A DNA stretch of 28,692 nucleotides. Origin: a virus. The DNA is taken from positions 1 to 28,692 of IMG/VR virus record IMGVR_UViG_3300023116_000248, one strand, 5' to 3'. Position 1 is the first letter of the stretch; each line of letters starts with the position of its first letter. A program made the translations under genes and the position numbers. Positions 22,029 through 28,522 of this stretch are shown in pieces. Below the pieces are notes generated by a model that did no database searches, was not told where the DNA came from, and worked only from the letters and a program-made list of their open reading frames with translations.

Positions 22029-22382
22029 ATGCCCAAGCTGTCTCATACTTATTGTATGAAGAAAAAATATGACCCCTTCACTCACAAGTATAAAATTGGA
22101 GACCTCATAGTCTATAAGGCCCAACTTTTATACCACAAAGATGAAGTGGGTATGGTGACTGACATCATATTTCTACCTCACGATGATTGCCCTATTTACG
22201 AGATAGATGTCCCAAGCGGCAGAGACATATTGACACAATTTGACGCCCAATTTCTTTTAATACCTCTCGAACACTACAGGGAGTTAAAGAAAAATAGAAA
22301 AAAACTTGAAGAAAATAAACAAAAACTTATTGACACCAAGGAAGAATGTGTTACATTAGAGGAAGAAGATGCAGATAGGTGA
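22029..22382 (+). CDS. SH3/KOW-like domain plus coiled-coil tail
   Basis: This 117-residue protein reads Y-K-I-G-D-L-I-V-Y-K near residue 22, D-E-V-G-M-V-T-D-I-I-F, and D-A-Q-F-L-L-I-P-L-E near 75, then a lysine-rich coiled coil (K-K-L-E-E-N-K-Q-K-L). Neither possible start (22029 or 22056) has a good ribosome binding site, and the 22029 ATG lies in the right arm of a hairpin (22014-22033). Translation may depend on the upstream gene. Confidence 0.6.
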   Translation: MPKLSHTYCMKKKYDPFTHKYKIGDLIVYKAQLLYHKDEVGMVTDIIFLPHDDCPIYEIDVPSGRDILTQFDAQFLLIPLEHYRELKKNRKKLEENKQKLIDTKEECVTLEEEDADR

Positions 22383-22545
22383 TCTTGTAAAACTACACCG
22401 TGATCTGTATGTGCCAGAAATAGTACTTGAGTGGGGTATTGGTATCATACTACACTACTCCCCTGCATACGAAACAGTTTCTGTTTTCTGGCCAAATAAA
22501 GAAGTGGAGAGAGTTTTTTCCCTAATAGCCTTGGAGAAAATATGA
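22369..22545 (+). CDS. Small SH3/KOW-like G-D-L-V family protein
   Basis: This 58-residue protein overlaps the preceding gene by 14 nt, with GAGGAAGA ahead. It begins M-Q-I-G-D-L-V-K-L, continues E-W-G-I-G-I-I-L-H-Y and V-S-V-F-W-P-N-K, and ends A-L-E-K-I. It is a canonical compact member. Its stop overlaps the next start (ATGA). Confidence 0.7.
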   Translation: MQIGDLVKLHRDLYVPEIVLEWGIGIILHYSPAYETVSVFWPNKEVERVFSLIALEKI

Positions 22546-22760
22546 AAAGATTTGACTTTCGTAGGGAACTGAAGGAGTTGCAAGAAGGTGATCTTGTAAC
22601 ACAGCATCGAGGACACAGGTCGAGAGTAGGTAGTGATTGGGGCATCGGTACAGTGATTGAGGCTGATGCGGTATACATACGAGTGTTCTGGCCGAGATGG
22701 AATAAAGTCTTCTCAATGAATAGATTAGAGTTGGAGTTTATTGATGCTGAAAGTCGGTGA
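22542..22760 (+). CDS. Small SH3/KOW-like G-D-L-V family protein
   Basis: This 72-residue protein has a 15-residue charged helix before Q-E-G-D-L-V-T, then D-W-G-I-G-T-V-I, Y-I-R-V-F-W-P-R-W and N-R-L-E-L-E-F-I. The V-F-W-P segment closely matches the preceding gene, suggesting tandem duplication. GGAG at 22533-22536 serves the ATGA start. Confidence 0.7.
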   Translation: MKRFDFRRELKELQEGDLVTQHRGHRSRVGSDWGIGTVIEADAVYIRVFWPRWNKVFSMNRLELEFIDAESR

Positions 22761-22941
22761 TTTGGTATCATTTAGAATACTCCTTGAGGCTGATAACACT
22801 GGTTCGTTTTGGACTTGGAAAGAAGGTATTGGCCATATTACTGGTGCTGTGTATCTTGAGGATGGCAAAATGTTTTATGAAATCGTCGATGCTGAGGGTA
22901 GATTGCATGATGTCCCACCAAATGATATAAACAAACTTTAA
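22744..22941 (+). CDS. Small SH3/KOW-like G-D-L-V family protein
   Basis: This 65-residue protein starts at ATG 22744, 17 nt inside the preceding gene; TTGGAG upstream is the likely binding site. M-L-K-V-G-D-L-V-S-F-R, then E-G-I-G-H-I-T-G-A-V and F-Y-E-I-V-D-A-E-G. It lacks the terminal L-E-V, ending N-D-I-N-K-L. Confidence 0.7.
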   Translation: MLKVGDLVSFRILLEADNTGSFWTWKEGIGHITGAVYLEDGKMFYEIVDAEGRLHDVPPNDINKL

Positions 22942-22949
22942 GAAAAAAC

Positions 22950-22977
22950 TTGACAAATCATTGAGACGTGATATATT
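22950..22977 (+). promoter_or_regulatory. Extended -10 promoter, leaderless start
   Basis: TTGACA (22950-22955), a 16-nt spacer ending TGA, and TATATT (22972-22977). The next start codon (22984) lies 7 nt after the -10, where transcription is expected to begin. Confidence 0.75.
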
Positions 22978-22983
22978 GATTTT

Positions 22984-23151
22984 ATGGTAGAGATTGGTTC
23001 ATTAGTGAGACACAAATCGAGTGGGACTATTGGTATATGTATATACATTTCCCATACCCCAGAGGCCATCCACCATATAGAGGTCTGGGTACCAAACGAT
23101 AGTACCACCCGTTGGTGGTCCGAAGAGTACTGTGAGGTAATATGCAGGTAG
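22984..23151 (+). CDS. Small SH3/KOW-like protein, probably leaderless
   Basis: This 55-residue protein begins M-V-E-I-G-S-L-V-R-H, then G-T-I-G-I-C-I-Y-I and I-E-V-W-V-P-N, ending C-E-V-I-C-R. No ribosome binding site exists between the promoter and ATG. Its last codons (GAG GTA ATA TGC AGG TAG) carry the binding site and start of the next gene, the same junction as in the 27511-28692 array. Confidence 0.65.
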   Translation: MVEIGSLVRHKSSGTIGICIYISHTPEAIHHIEVWVPNDSTTRWWSEEYCEVICR

Positions 23152-23315
23152 GGGACCTGATAAAGATACAAAGTAACGACAAGCAAGTCACTTTGATTGG
23201 CATCTTTCTTGGGGTATCAGAGAAGTTTGATTATAGAATATATTATAATAATGATCGGATTGCCGATTTTGATTTTAGATTTTGGACTTTTGAGGTGATA
23301 GATGGACATAGGTGA
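23142..23315 (+). CDS. Small SH3/KOW-like G-D-L family protein
   Basis: This 57-residue protein overlaps the previous gene by 10 nt. M-Q-V-G-D-L-I-K-I-Q, then L-I-G-I-F-L-G-V, Y-R-I-Y-Y-N-N-D and W-T-F-E-V-I-D-G-H-R. It overlaps the next gene by 14 nt. The binding site GAGG is inside the upstream coding sequence. Confidence 0.65.
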   Translation: MQVGDLIKIQSNDKQVTLIGIFLGVSEKFDYRIYYNNDRIADFDFRFWTFEVIDGHR

Positions 23316-23454
23316 TTTAGTAATGCATAAAGAAGATCGTAGGATTGGGTTAATACAAAGACTACCAGCCATTGGTGACCCATTCTATCTTGTTGAGTTT
23401 GTTGGCTCTGGTCTTTGTTTGTGTCACTTTCATTCATTGGTGCTTGTATGTTAA
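23302..23454 (+). CDS. Small SH3/KOW-like G-D-L-V family protein
   Basis: This 50-residue protein has GAGG eight nt upstream within the previous gene. M-D-I-G-D-L-V-M-H-K, R-R-I-G-L-I-Q-R-L, F-Y-L-V-E-F-V-G, ending H-S-L-V-L-V-C. Overlaps the next ORF by 7 nt. Confidence 0.65.
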   Translation: MDIGDLVMHKEDRRIGLIQRLPAIGDPFYLVEFVGSGLCLCHFHSLVLVC

Positions 23455-23627
23455 AAGAGCTTAATGAAGGCGATCTTGTTTTGGTCGAGTCCGATGTTCC
23501 TGCTGGTATTGCTCAACTATCGTTTATTGGTATAGTGGTATCTATTAGTCCTTATTTTGTTCACGTTGTCAATCTCAAAGACGCAAAGAGTTATAGGATC
23601 ACTCCCGATTGGTGCGAGGTTATATAA
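23448..23627 (+). CDS. Small SH3/KOW-like G-D-L-V family protein
   Basis: This 59-residue protein begins M-L-K-E-L-N-E-G-D-L-V-L-V, then F-I-G-I-V-V-S-I-S, Y-F-V-H-V-V-N-L and ends D-W-C-E-V-I. It closes the 22984-23627 sub-array. No obvious ribosome binding site; translational coupling to the overlapping upstream gene is likely. Confidence 0.65.
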   Translation: MLKELNEGDLVLVESDVPAGIAQLSFIGIVVSISPYFVHVVNLKDAKSYRITPDWCEVI

Positions 23628-23645
23628 AAAACTTTATCTTTTTAC

Positions 23646-23673
23646 TTGACAAAACTTTTCATCGTGATACAAT
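23646..23673 (+). promoter_or_regulatory. Extended -10 promoter
   Basis: TTGACA (23646-23651), a 16-nt spacer ending CGTGA, and TACAAT (23668-23673). Preceded by the AAAAAACTTTATCTTTTTA block. It drives the membrane protein gene at 23705. Confidence 0.8.
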
Positions 23674-23704
23674 AATAACAACTCAACAACAAAGGAGAAA
23701 AACA

Positions 23705-24064
23705 ATGAGTGTAAAAAACCCTTTTGAAGACAATAAAAACAGAGAGCAGACCAGAAAGTGGCTTGCGGATAAGATTGACTACTATGCAAACTGGCTATAT
23801 CTCTTTGATCAAATAACCAAATGGTCTGGCTGGCTCTTCTTGATTATTTCACTCGTCTGGACAATCTATAGCACTTTGTCTGGGGTTTCTAACTCCCGAC
23901 CCAGCCAACAATCAGCAATGATGTTATCAGGGCTTCTGACTGGCTTTGTTACTCTTTTTGCGTGGTTTGCTTATGAAATGTGGAGGTCCATCTCTTTTGG
24001 TGTGCTTTGGACCCTTGCTGCAATCGAAGAATGGACTCGTCCATCACAACTCAGCGATGACTGA
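23705..24064 (+). CDS. Two-span membrane protein
   Basis: This 119-residue protein starts after AAGGAGAAAAAC. Polar N-terminus with W-L-A-D-K-I-D-Y-Y, then membrane spans about 40-60 (G-W-L-F-L-I-I-S-L-V-W-T-I-Y) and about 75-96 (L-S-G-L-L-T-G-F-V-T-L-F-A-W-F), then an amphipathic aromatic tail. No family recognised. Holin-like topology is possible, but it is far from the endolysin. Confidence 0.75.
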   Translation: MSVKNPFEDNKNREQTRKWLADKIDYYANWLYLFDQITKWSGWLFLIISLVWTIYSTLSGVSNSRPSQQSAMMLSGLLTGFVTLFAWFAYEMWRSISFGVLWTLAAIEEWTRPSQLSDD

Positions 24065-24099
24065 GTTGGAACATCAACCCTTTAACAACGGAGGTCATC

Positions 24100-24438
24100 A
24101 TGGCCCGTTACAAAGACTGCGTTCATTGCGGTGATACATTTAGACTAGATGCTCCTCGCAAGAGGCGCGTCGGTGGTAAGATTAACGAGTGTGCTGATTG
24201 TGTCGAGGAACTTGATACAGAAACAGCACCAGTAATCCGAGGCTTTGTCTCTGGCTCTGCAAAGCAAGCAGCAATCTCTTTTGTCAGGTTTGACAATGAG
24301 AAAGACGCAGTGCGCTATGGCAAAGCATGGAGAGCCAATAGTGGATGGAACAATCAACGGACTGGTGGATTGAATGACGTAACATTCTCTCACGCTGGCG
24401 CAAATGCAACCGAAGAACCAAAAAAGAAAGGGGCCTAA
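24100..24438 (+). CDS. Putative zinc-ribbon protein
   Basis: This 112-residue protein starts after ACGGAGGTCATC. The N-terminus holds C-V-H-C-G-D-T-F and C-A-D-C, a four-cysteine zinc ribbon within the first 35 residues. The remainder (R-F-D-N-E-K-D-A-V-R-Y-G-K-A-W) looks like a small alpha/beta domain with a lysine-rich end. Nucleic-acid binding is plausible for the ribbon. Function unknown. Confidence 0.7.
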   Translation: MARYKDCVHCGDTFRLDAPRKRRVGGKINECADCVEELDTETAPVIRGFVSGSAKQAAISFVRFDNEKDAVRYGKAWRANSGWNNQRTGGLNDVTFSHAGANATEEPKKKGA

Positions 24439-24439
24439 G

Positions 24440-24640
24440 ATGACGACAGAAACAGAGTTTGAGAAAGCACAGAAGTTTGCATTAAGAATGGTAGAGAGAT
24501 TTACTTTGACCGAACTACTACTTAATAGTATGGAGATGATCGATACCCTTCCAGAAGATCAAAAAGATGCAGCATGGCAAGCAGTTATGTTATTGGTCGA
24601 AGGGGCTAAAAAAAGCGGAGTGTTGATCGCGGAGGCATAA
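24440..24640 (+). CDS. Small helical hypothetical protein
   Basis: This 66-residue protein starts at ATG 24440, two bases after the upstream stop, with GGGG as a weak binding site. All-helical, acidic and Met-rich (L-T-E-L-L-L-N-S-M-E-M-I). No family recognised. Confidence 0.6.
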   Translation: MTTETEFEKAQKFALRMVERFTLTELLLNSMEMIDTLPEDQKDAAWQAVMLLVEGAKKSGVLIAEA

Positions 24641-24641
24641 T

Positions 24642-24827
24642 GTGGATTATGAGATAGGTGACCTCGTTATTGATGACATCATGGGCATTGGGCTAATCAT
24701 TGACATTATGCACGATGATAATGATGTTGATGGGCTGATCTATCTCGTTTTCTATGCTAAAGATGACCAACACGTTTTAGAGTATTCAGATGAACTAGTA
24801 CCCTACTACCCTGACTACATGGACTAA
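24642..24827 (+). CDS. Small SH3/KOW-like G-D-L-V family protein
   Basis: This 61-residue protein starts at GTG 24642, six nt after GGAGG (24631-24635). D-Y-E-I-G-D-L-V-I-D-D, G-I-G-L-I-I-D-I-M, I-Y-L-V-F-Y-A-K, then a very acidic end. A competing ATG at 24640 gives only five codons. Confidence 0.65.
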   Translation: MDYEIGDLVIDDIMGIGLIIDIMHDDNDVDGLIYLVFYAKDDQHVLEYSDELVPYYPDYMD

Positions 24828-24840
24828 TACAGGAGAAACA

Positions 24841-25140
24841 ATGGCAAATCTAGCATTCAGCAAGAAAGAACCTTGGGCAAAAGCTCAAGACGCAATGACT
24901 AAGCACATTCTGGACCAAACCGATGGTGCTTTTAAAGTGAGACAGGATGAAGGAGCGATCTGTGTTTATGCCGAAAGACCAGATACTTTGCCAGAGGGAC
25001 CAGCAGGCTATATGCTAAATCCACCATCTGCTTATCGAGAAGGTGCTGATCTCCCTGTTCGCTTTATGGGCTGGAGATGTGTTTATTTCTCTGTTCCTTC
25101 TGGCTATCTTGATTATATGTGGAAGAAGAGTAAGCAATGA
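24841..25140 (+). CDS. Hypothetical protein
   Basis: This 99-residue protein starts after CAGGAGAAACA. Alpha/beta in appearance with a Pro-rich middle (D-T-L-P-E-G-P-A-G-Y) and R-C-V-Y-F-S-V-P-S-G-Y-L-D-Y-M-W near the end. No family recognised. Its stop overlaps the next start (ATGA). Confidence 0.65.
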   Translation: MANLAFSKKEPWAKAQDAMTKHILDQTDGAFKVRQDEGAICVYAERPDTLPEGPAGYMLNPPSAYREGADLPVRFMGWRCVYFSVPSGYLDYMWKKSKQ

Positions 25141-25343
25141 CCTCTCAAATACTAGAAGTTGGTGATCTGGTTCATTACATCCAGAGACCTGTTTATGACG
25201 GTGATTATCCAGAGGACTTCGGCATCGTTCTTAGGCTCTATAAAGAGGGCTATGTGGTTGTCCATTGGTTTCGCGAAGGAGCCACATCCATAGAGAAAAA
25301 AGTGAGACAAACAAACGATGGCCCCATGAAAAAGATTGCGTAA
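25137..25343 (+). CDS. Small SH3/KOW-like G-D-L-V family protein
   Basis: This 68-residue protein reads L-E-V-G-D-L-V-H-Y-I, F-G-I-V-L-R-L-Y, G-Y-V-V-V-H-W-F-R, with a basic end K-K-I-A. ATGA overlap with the preceding gene indicates coupling. Confidence 0.65.
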   Translation: MTSQILEVGDLVHYIQRPVYDGDYPEDFGIVLRLYKEGYVVVHWFREGATSIEKKVRQTNDGPMKKIA

Positions 25344-25377
25344 TCTTCGAGGCCCATAAAAAACTTTATCTTTTTTC

Positions 25378-25405
25378 TTGACAAATCAAAACATCGTGAT
25401 ACATT
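25378..25405 (+). promoter_or_regulatory. Extended -10 promoter
   Basis: TTGACA (25378-25383), 16 nt ending CGTGA, TACATT (25400-25405). Preceded by AAAAAACTTTATCTTTTTTC. Drives the gene at 25428. Confidence 0.8.
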
Positions 25406-25427
25406 ATAAACATCAATGGAGGCGACG

Positions 25428-25613
25428 ATGAAAGCAGGCGACTTGGTTGTCTGGAACTGGTGGTCAGACACAGAAGGTGATGGTCAAAGCGTTGGTGTAA
25501 TCAAAAGAGTTTGGGAGTCTTACCTTACATCAGGGTTGTTTTTCTATGAAGTCCAGTTTGGTGACGGTTCTATTGTTCACGACCTATTAGAAAAAGAGTT
25601 GGAGTTGTTATGA
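25428..25613 (+). CDS. Small SH3/KOW-like G-D-L-V family protein
   Basis: This 61-residue protein starts at 25428; the in-frame ATG at 25416 is fused to the GGAGG. M-K-A-G-D-L-V-V-W-N-W-W, S-V-G-V-I-K-R-V-W, F-Y-E-V-Q-F-G-D-G, ending L-E-L-L. It has its own promoter. Confidence 0.7.
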   Translation: MKAGDLVVWNWWSDTEGDGQSVGVIKRVWESYLTSGLFFYEVQFGDGSIVHDLLEKELELL

Positions 25614-25632
25614 TAAAAATAATGAAAACTAC

Positions 25633-25660
25633 TTGACAAATCTTTAAGACATGATACGTT
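25633..25660 (+). promoter_or_regulatory. Extended -10 promoter
   Basis: TTGACA (25633-25638), 16 nt ending CATGA, TACGTT (25655-25660). Drives the gene at 25682. Confidence 0.75.
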
Positions 25661-25681
25661 ACAAACAACCAAGGAGGAAAC

Positions 25682-25930
25682 ATGACTTCATTCTGGAAAC
25701 AGTATCTCGCGCACAACAACGCAACACCCTATGAAAAATCAACAGGTGTCACACCACAGGCTGGTGATCTTGTGATTGTAAAGACAACTTTGATGGACCC
25801 TGAGTATCCGATGTTTGTGGTGGGTTGCATTCTTGATGCCGAGCATCCCTTTGGAGATGCTGGTGTAACAGTCACGTTCCGTGGCGAGACACGCGAGATG
25901 CATTACACTTGGTTAAGAAAAGTTTGTTAA
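25682..25930 (+). CDS. SH3/KOW-like G-D-L-V family protein with N-terminal extension
   Basis: This 82-residue protein follows AAGGAGGAAAC. About 25 polar residues precede Q-A-G-D-L-V-I-V-K, then F-V-V-G-C-I-L-D-A and V-T-V-T-F-R-G-E, ending Y-T-W-L-R-K-V-C. Confidence 0.65.
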   Translation: MTSFWKQYLAHNNATPYEKSTGVTPQAGDLVIVKTTLMDPEYPMFVVGCILDAEHPFGDAGVTVTFRGETREMHYTWLRKVC

Positions 25931-25935
25931 AATAC

Positions 25936-25963
25936 TTGACAAATCTTTGAGACGTGATACATT
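25936..25963 (+). promoter_or_regulatory. Extended -10 promoter
   Basis: TTGACA (25936-25941), 16 nt ending CGTGA, TACATT (25958-25963). Drives the 25994-26665 run of three genes. Confidence 0.8.
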
Positions 25964-25993
25964 ACTACTACCCACCCAAGTACAGGAGACATT

Positions 25994-26236
25994 ATGCCTA
26001 AGAAGCGAAAGATCAAGAACCCCTACAAGTTAACACTAGAAGAAGCAATACAGATTGCCGAAGGAGAGAAAGAGGTAGATGAGGACAAGTACATCGCAAC
26101 TTGGCAATGGCTAATCGACACCGATCATGCTTGGAACCTACAGGGATGGTACGGTAGGGCCGCTGCCGAATACGTGAGAACAGGGCTTTGCACAATGCCC
26201 ATACAATCAAGTGATGGAGGAGACAATGGAAAGTAA
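25994..26236 (+). CDS. Conserved phage small protein
   Basis: This 80-residue protein has a basic N-terminus (P-K-K-R-K-I-K-N-P), then W-Q-W-L-I-D-T-D-H-A-W-N-L-Q-G-W-Y-G-R-A-A and a final G-L-C-T. The W-x-x-L-I-D-T-x-x-x-W-x-L-Q-G-x-x-G-R-x-A pattern is familiar from many tailed phages (recalled). The function of that family is unknown. Overlaps the next gene by 11 nt. Confidence 0.75.
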   Translation: MPKKRKIKNPYKLTLEEAIQIAEGEKEVDEDKYIATWQWLIDTDHAWNLQGWYGRAAAEYVRTGLCTMPIQSSDGGDNGK

Positions 26237-26447
26237 TAACGAGATCAACATCAGCATCAACGTGAGCGACGACTTACTAAAGAAAATGATGTCACTGATG
26301 GTATCAATGAGCCAACCGCCAACAATGGGCATTCCAGCAGCAATGCTCGGAGCATTGGCCGGACCACCACCATCAGCACCAAAGGAAGATAAAACACCAA
26401 TAGGGTTCAGACCACCAGAAACTGCTAACAACAAGGAGAAACAATGA
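26226..26447 (+). CDS. Small hypothetical protein
   Basis: This 73-residue protein starts at 26226 after GGAGGAGACA. N-terminal strand N-I-S-I-N-V-S-D-D and a Met-rich helix, then a proline-rich disordered tail (G-P-P-P-S-A-P-K). No family recognised. ATGA overlap to the next gene. Confidence 0.6.
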   Translation: MESNNEINISINVSDDLLKKMMSLMVSMSQPPTMGIPAAMLGALAGPPPSAPKEDKTPIGFRPPETANNKEKQ

Positions 26448-26665
26448 ATAGCAACCTAAAACCATTCCGCGCTACCACCGAAGAGGCCGTACAAATCTTC
26501 GAGCATATTTATTCGATGTGCCCCACTAACTTTACTTATAGTGCCTTTATGGGGGACAACTTTCAGATTACTTGCAATCGAACTGGAGAAACAATCGTTC
26601 TAGGAATGTGGTCTTTCCGAGACCCAGACAGCGTACTAATCGCATTCAACAAAGATTTTCTATAA
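26444..26665 (+). CDS. Small hypothetical protein
   Basis: This 73-residue protein is coupled to the previous gene by ATGA with AAGGAG ahead. Helix (T-E-E-A-V-Q-I-F-E-H-I-Y) followed by strands (F-Q-I-T-C-N-R-T-G-E-T-I-V-L-G-M-W). No family recognised. Confidence 0.6.
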   Translation: MNSNLKPFRATTEEAVQIFEHIYSMCPTNFTYSAFMGDNFQITCNRTGETIVLGMWSFRDPDSVLIAFNKDFL

Positions 26666-26681
26666 AAGTTAATCTTTTTAC

Positions 26682-26709
26682 TTGACATCTCTCAGCAATG
26701 TGATACATT
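26682..26709 (+). promoter_or_regulatory. Extended -10 promoter
   Basis: TTGACA (26682-26687), 16 nt ending TGTGA, TACATT (26704-26709). Preceded by AAAAGTTAATCTTTTTA. Drives the gene at 26742. Confidence 0.8.
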
Positions 26710-26741
26710 ACTAACACAACCAACAAACATTGGAGGTCAAA

Positions 26742-27500
26742 ATGACTATTACGTCAGAACAACTAAAAGAAACTGCTGAGAGATGTCGATTGCTTGGCCT
26801 AGAACGAAAGGCCGATGCGCTTCTTAGCATGAATGACTATCTCTCCGAGAAAGGTTATCTCACTGGTCGCCAGAGCGAGTATGCTTCTCAAATGATAAAT
26901 GAGTTTACTGATGATGTAGTTGGAGAAAGGATTGCCCAACGTCAGGCTTGGGTAGATGCTTGGGATAGTGGCGATAAAGACTTTCTTGCTTGGCTCGACT
27001 TCTTGACCTTGTACTATACACTACATTGCGTACAACAACGTTCGAATGAGAACCACATCCTGTGGTACAAACACACGGCACGCGATGTTCGTAATGCCTT
27101 AGAGGCAAGAGAAAGGGTAAGTTGCCCTATCAATCAAATCGAGCGTTTGTTTGGGTCTAAACTGTACGACAAACTTCGTGCTACCTACGATGCTACCCCC
27201 ATGTATAGTGTGGGTGACTTGGTGTGTATAAGAGGAACTAGCAAAACATTCCCTGCTCATCGGATCATTCACTACGCGCACAAAGACGAGCGAGGCGAAG
27301 GTCCAAACGTATACCCAGACTACAAAGTCGCAGAAGGTTATAAGATTGCGCTGGTTGCGGAAGTCACCAACTACACAGTTGCTTGTCGTCAAGTTCATAA
27401 AACCAAGGGAACCACTCGTCTCTACAAGATTGTCGCATTCAGCGGAGGACAACAAGATGAGTGTTGGATTGAAGAAAGTGCAATCAAACTAGTAAAGTAA
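26742..27500 (+). CDS. Two-part protein: helical domain fused to a G-D-L-V SH3-like domain
   Basis: This 252-residue protein starts at ATG 26742 after TTGGAGGTCAAA. Residues 1-150 are helical with L-S-M-N-D-Y-L-S-E-K-G-Y-L-T-G-R-Q-S-E-Y-A, a pattern recalled from marine phage proteins of unknown role, and a Trp-rich W-V-D-A-W-D-S-G-D. Residues about 160-252 begin Y-S-V-G-D-L-V-C-I-R and end R-L-Y-K-I-V-A-F-S-G ... W-I-E-E-S-A-I-K-L-V, the same layout as the small family proteins with insertions. It is the only large protein here carrying that domain and directly precedes the tandem array. Confidence 0.7.
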   Translation: MTITSEQLKETAERCRLLGLERKADALLSMNDYLSEKGYLTGRQSEYASQMINEFTDDVVGERIAQRQAWVDAWDSGDKDFLAWLDFLTLYYTLHCVQQRSNENHILWYKHTARDVRNALEARERVSCPINQIERLFGSKLYDKLRATYDATPMYSVGDLVCIRGTSKTFPAHRIIHYAHKDERGEGPNVYPDYKVAEGYKIALVAEVTNYTVACRQVHKTKGTTRLYKIVAFSGGQQDECWIEESAIKLVK

Positions 27501-27510
27501 TGGAGGTAGT

Positions 27511-27663
27511 ATGCAAGTAGGCGATTTAGTAACAGCACCGACGGGTGCGCTTGCTATGATTGTTGACATGACATGTGTTCAGGCCAAAGTGTTCTGGCTC
27601 TCTGCTCCAAGGTTTGGGTCTAATGGGTGGATATATCTACACACGCTCGAAGTCGTAACATAA
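27511..27663 (+). CDS. Array cassette protein 1
   Basis: This 50-residue protein has GGAGGTAGT directly before the ATG. M-Q-V-G-D-L-V-T-A-P, L-A-M-I-V-D-M, A-K-V-F-W-L-S, Y-L-H-T-L-E-V-V-T. It ends before the C-K-stop junction; a promoter separates it from cassette 2. Confidence 0.65.
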   Translation: MQVGDLVTAPTGALAMIVDMTCVQAKVFWLSAPRFGSNGWIYLHTLEVVT

Positions 27664-27688
27664 TCTCAAAAAAAGTTTATCTTTTTCC

Positions 27689-27716
27689 TTGACAAATCCT
27701 ACCACCGTGATACACT
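27689..27716 (+). promoter_or_regulatory. Extended -10 promoter inside the array
   Basis: TTGACA (27689-27694), 16 nt ending CGTGA, TACACT (27711-27716). Preceded by AAAAAAAGTTTATCTTTTTCC. Drives the cassettes from 27747. Confidence 0.8.
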
Positions 27717-27746
27717 ATGTATGTAACCAACAACAACGGAGACAAA

Positions 27747-27899
27747 ATGCAAGTAGGTAGTCTAGTCAGATACAAAACCAGTGGCTGGATCGGCTTTGTA
27801 TTAGAAACTAACTGTGACAGGGCACTTGTCCATTTTCCAAATCATCGAAATCCTGTCTGGTGGTTAGACCAGATACTAGTGGAGGTACTATGCAAGTAG
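27747..27899 (+). CDS. Array cassette protein 2
   Basis: This 50-residue protein starts at 27747 after ACGGAGACAAA. M-Q-V-G-S-L-V-R-Y-K, W-I-G-F-V-L-E-T, A-L-V-H-F-P-N-H, W-W-L, ending V-E-V-L-C-K. Overlaps cassette 3 by 10 nt. Confidence 0.7.
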   Translation: MQVGSLVRYKTSGWIGFVLETNCDRALVHFPNHRNPVWWLDQILVEVLCK

Positions 27900-28066
27900 G
27901 AAGTTTAGTCAGATACAGGAAAGAATACCCAGACGGTATGAAGATAGACTGGATTGGAGTAGTGATTGATAACACTCGTGTCGGTGGCGCACCTATCCTT
28001 GTCCAGTACAGCAACGGAATGAGACACTGGAAACAACCCAATGACTTGGAGATAATATGCAAGTAG
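27890..28066 (+). CDS. Array cassette protein 3
   Basis: This 58-residue protein reads M-Q-V-G-S-L-V-R-Y-R, D-W-I-G-V-V-I-D-N, I-L-V-Q-Y-S-N-G, ending L-E-I-I-C-K. Its first ten residues closely match cassette 2. Ten-nt overlaps at both ends. Confidence 0.7.
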   Translation: MQVGSLVRYRKEYPDGMKIDWIGVVIDNTRVGGAPILVQYSNGMRHWKQPNDLEIICK

Positions 28067-28224
28067 GCGACCTAGTAGATGATGGACTTGGCAACATTGG
28101 CATCATAACAGTAGTTGATAAAAACAGCACGTTACCCTATTTCGCCCAGTTTCTCAATACTTATGAGGGATGGGTGATTACTGGCTGGTACACAGACGAA
28201 GACTTGGAGGTAGTATGCAAGTAG
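28057..28224 (+). CDS. Array cassette protein 4
   Basis: This 55-residue protein reads M-Q-V-G-D-L-V-D-D-G, N-I-G-I-I-T-V-V, Y-F-A-Q-F-L-N, W-Y-T-D-E-D-L-E-V-V-C-K. Ten-nt overlaps at both ends; GGAGATA of the upstream gene is its binding site. Confidence 0.7.
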   Translation: MQVGDLVDDGLGNIGIITVVDKNSTLPYFAQFLNTYEGWVITGWYTDEDLEVVCK

Positions 28225-28361
28225 GATCACTAGTCAGGGATAAGATTTGGAATAGGATAGGTATTGTCGAGGCTGTTCAAGGTCGTAAATATAGGATACA
28301 CTGGAACTGTGGTGATACATTTTGGTGTCAGGAACGTAATGTGGAGGTAATATGCAAGTAG
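28215..28361 (+). CDS. Array cassette protein 5
   Basis: This 48-residue protein, the shortest member, reads M-Q-V-G-S-L-V-R-D-K, N-R-I-G-I-V-E-A-V, Y-R-I-H-W-N-C-G, ending V-E-V-I-C-K. Ten-nt overlaps at both ends. Confidence 0.7.
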   Translation: MQVGSLVRDKIWNRIGIVEAVQGRKYRIHWNCGDTFWCQERNVEVICK

Positions 28362-28522
28362 GCGATTTGATAACGGTTGTATTTCACGGACGTTGCAATG
28401 GGGATTTCGGCACTATCGTGAAGATTGAAAAGAGACCGGGGTTTGTAGCACAACACACAGTAATACTTGCAAACGGTGCAGAGATTATATTGACCCCCAT
28501 CCAGTGTAAGGTGTTGGCATGA
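28352..28522 (+). CDS. Array cassette protein 6
   Basis: This 56-residue protein reads M-Q-V-G-D-L-I-T-V-V, D-F-G-T-I-V-K-I, H-T-V-I-L-A-N-G, ending Q-C-K-V-L-A. Its end is divergent: the junction lacks GGAGG and overlaps the next ATG by only ATGA. Confidence 0.65.
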   Translation: MQVGDLITVVFHGRCNGDFGTIVKIEKRPGFVAQHTVILANGAEIILTPIQCKVLA

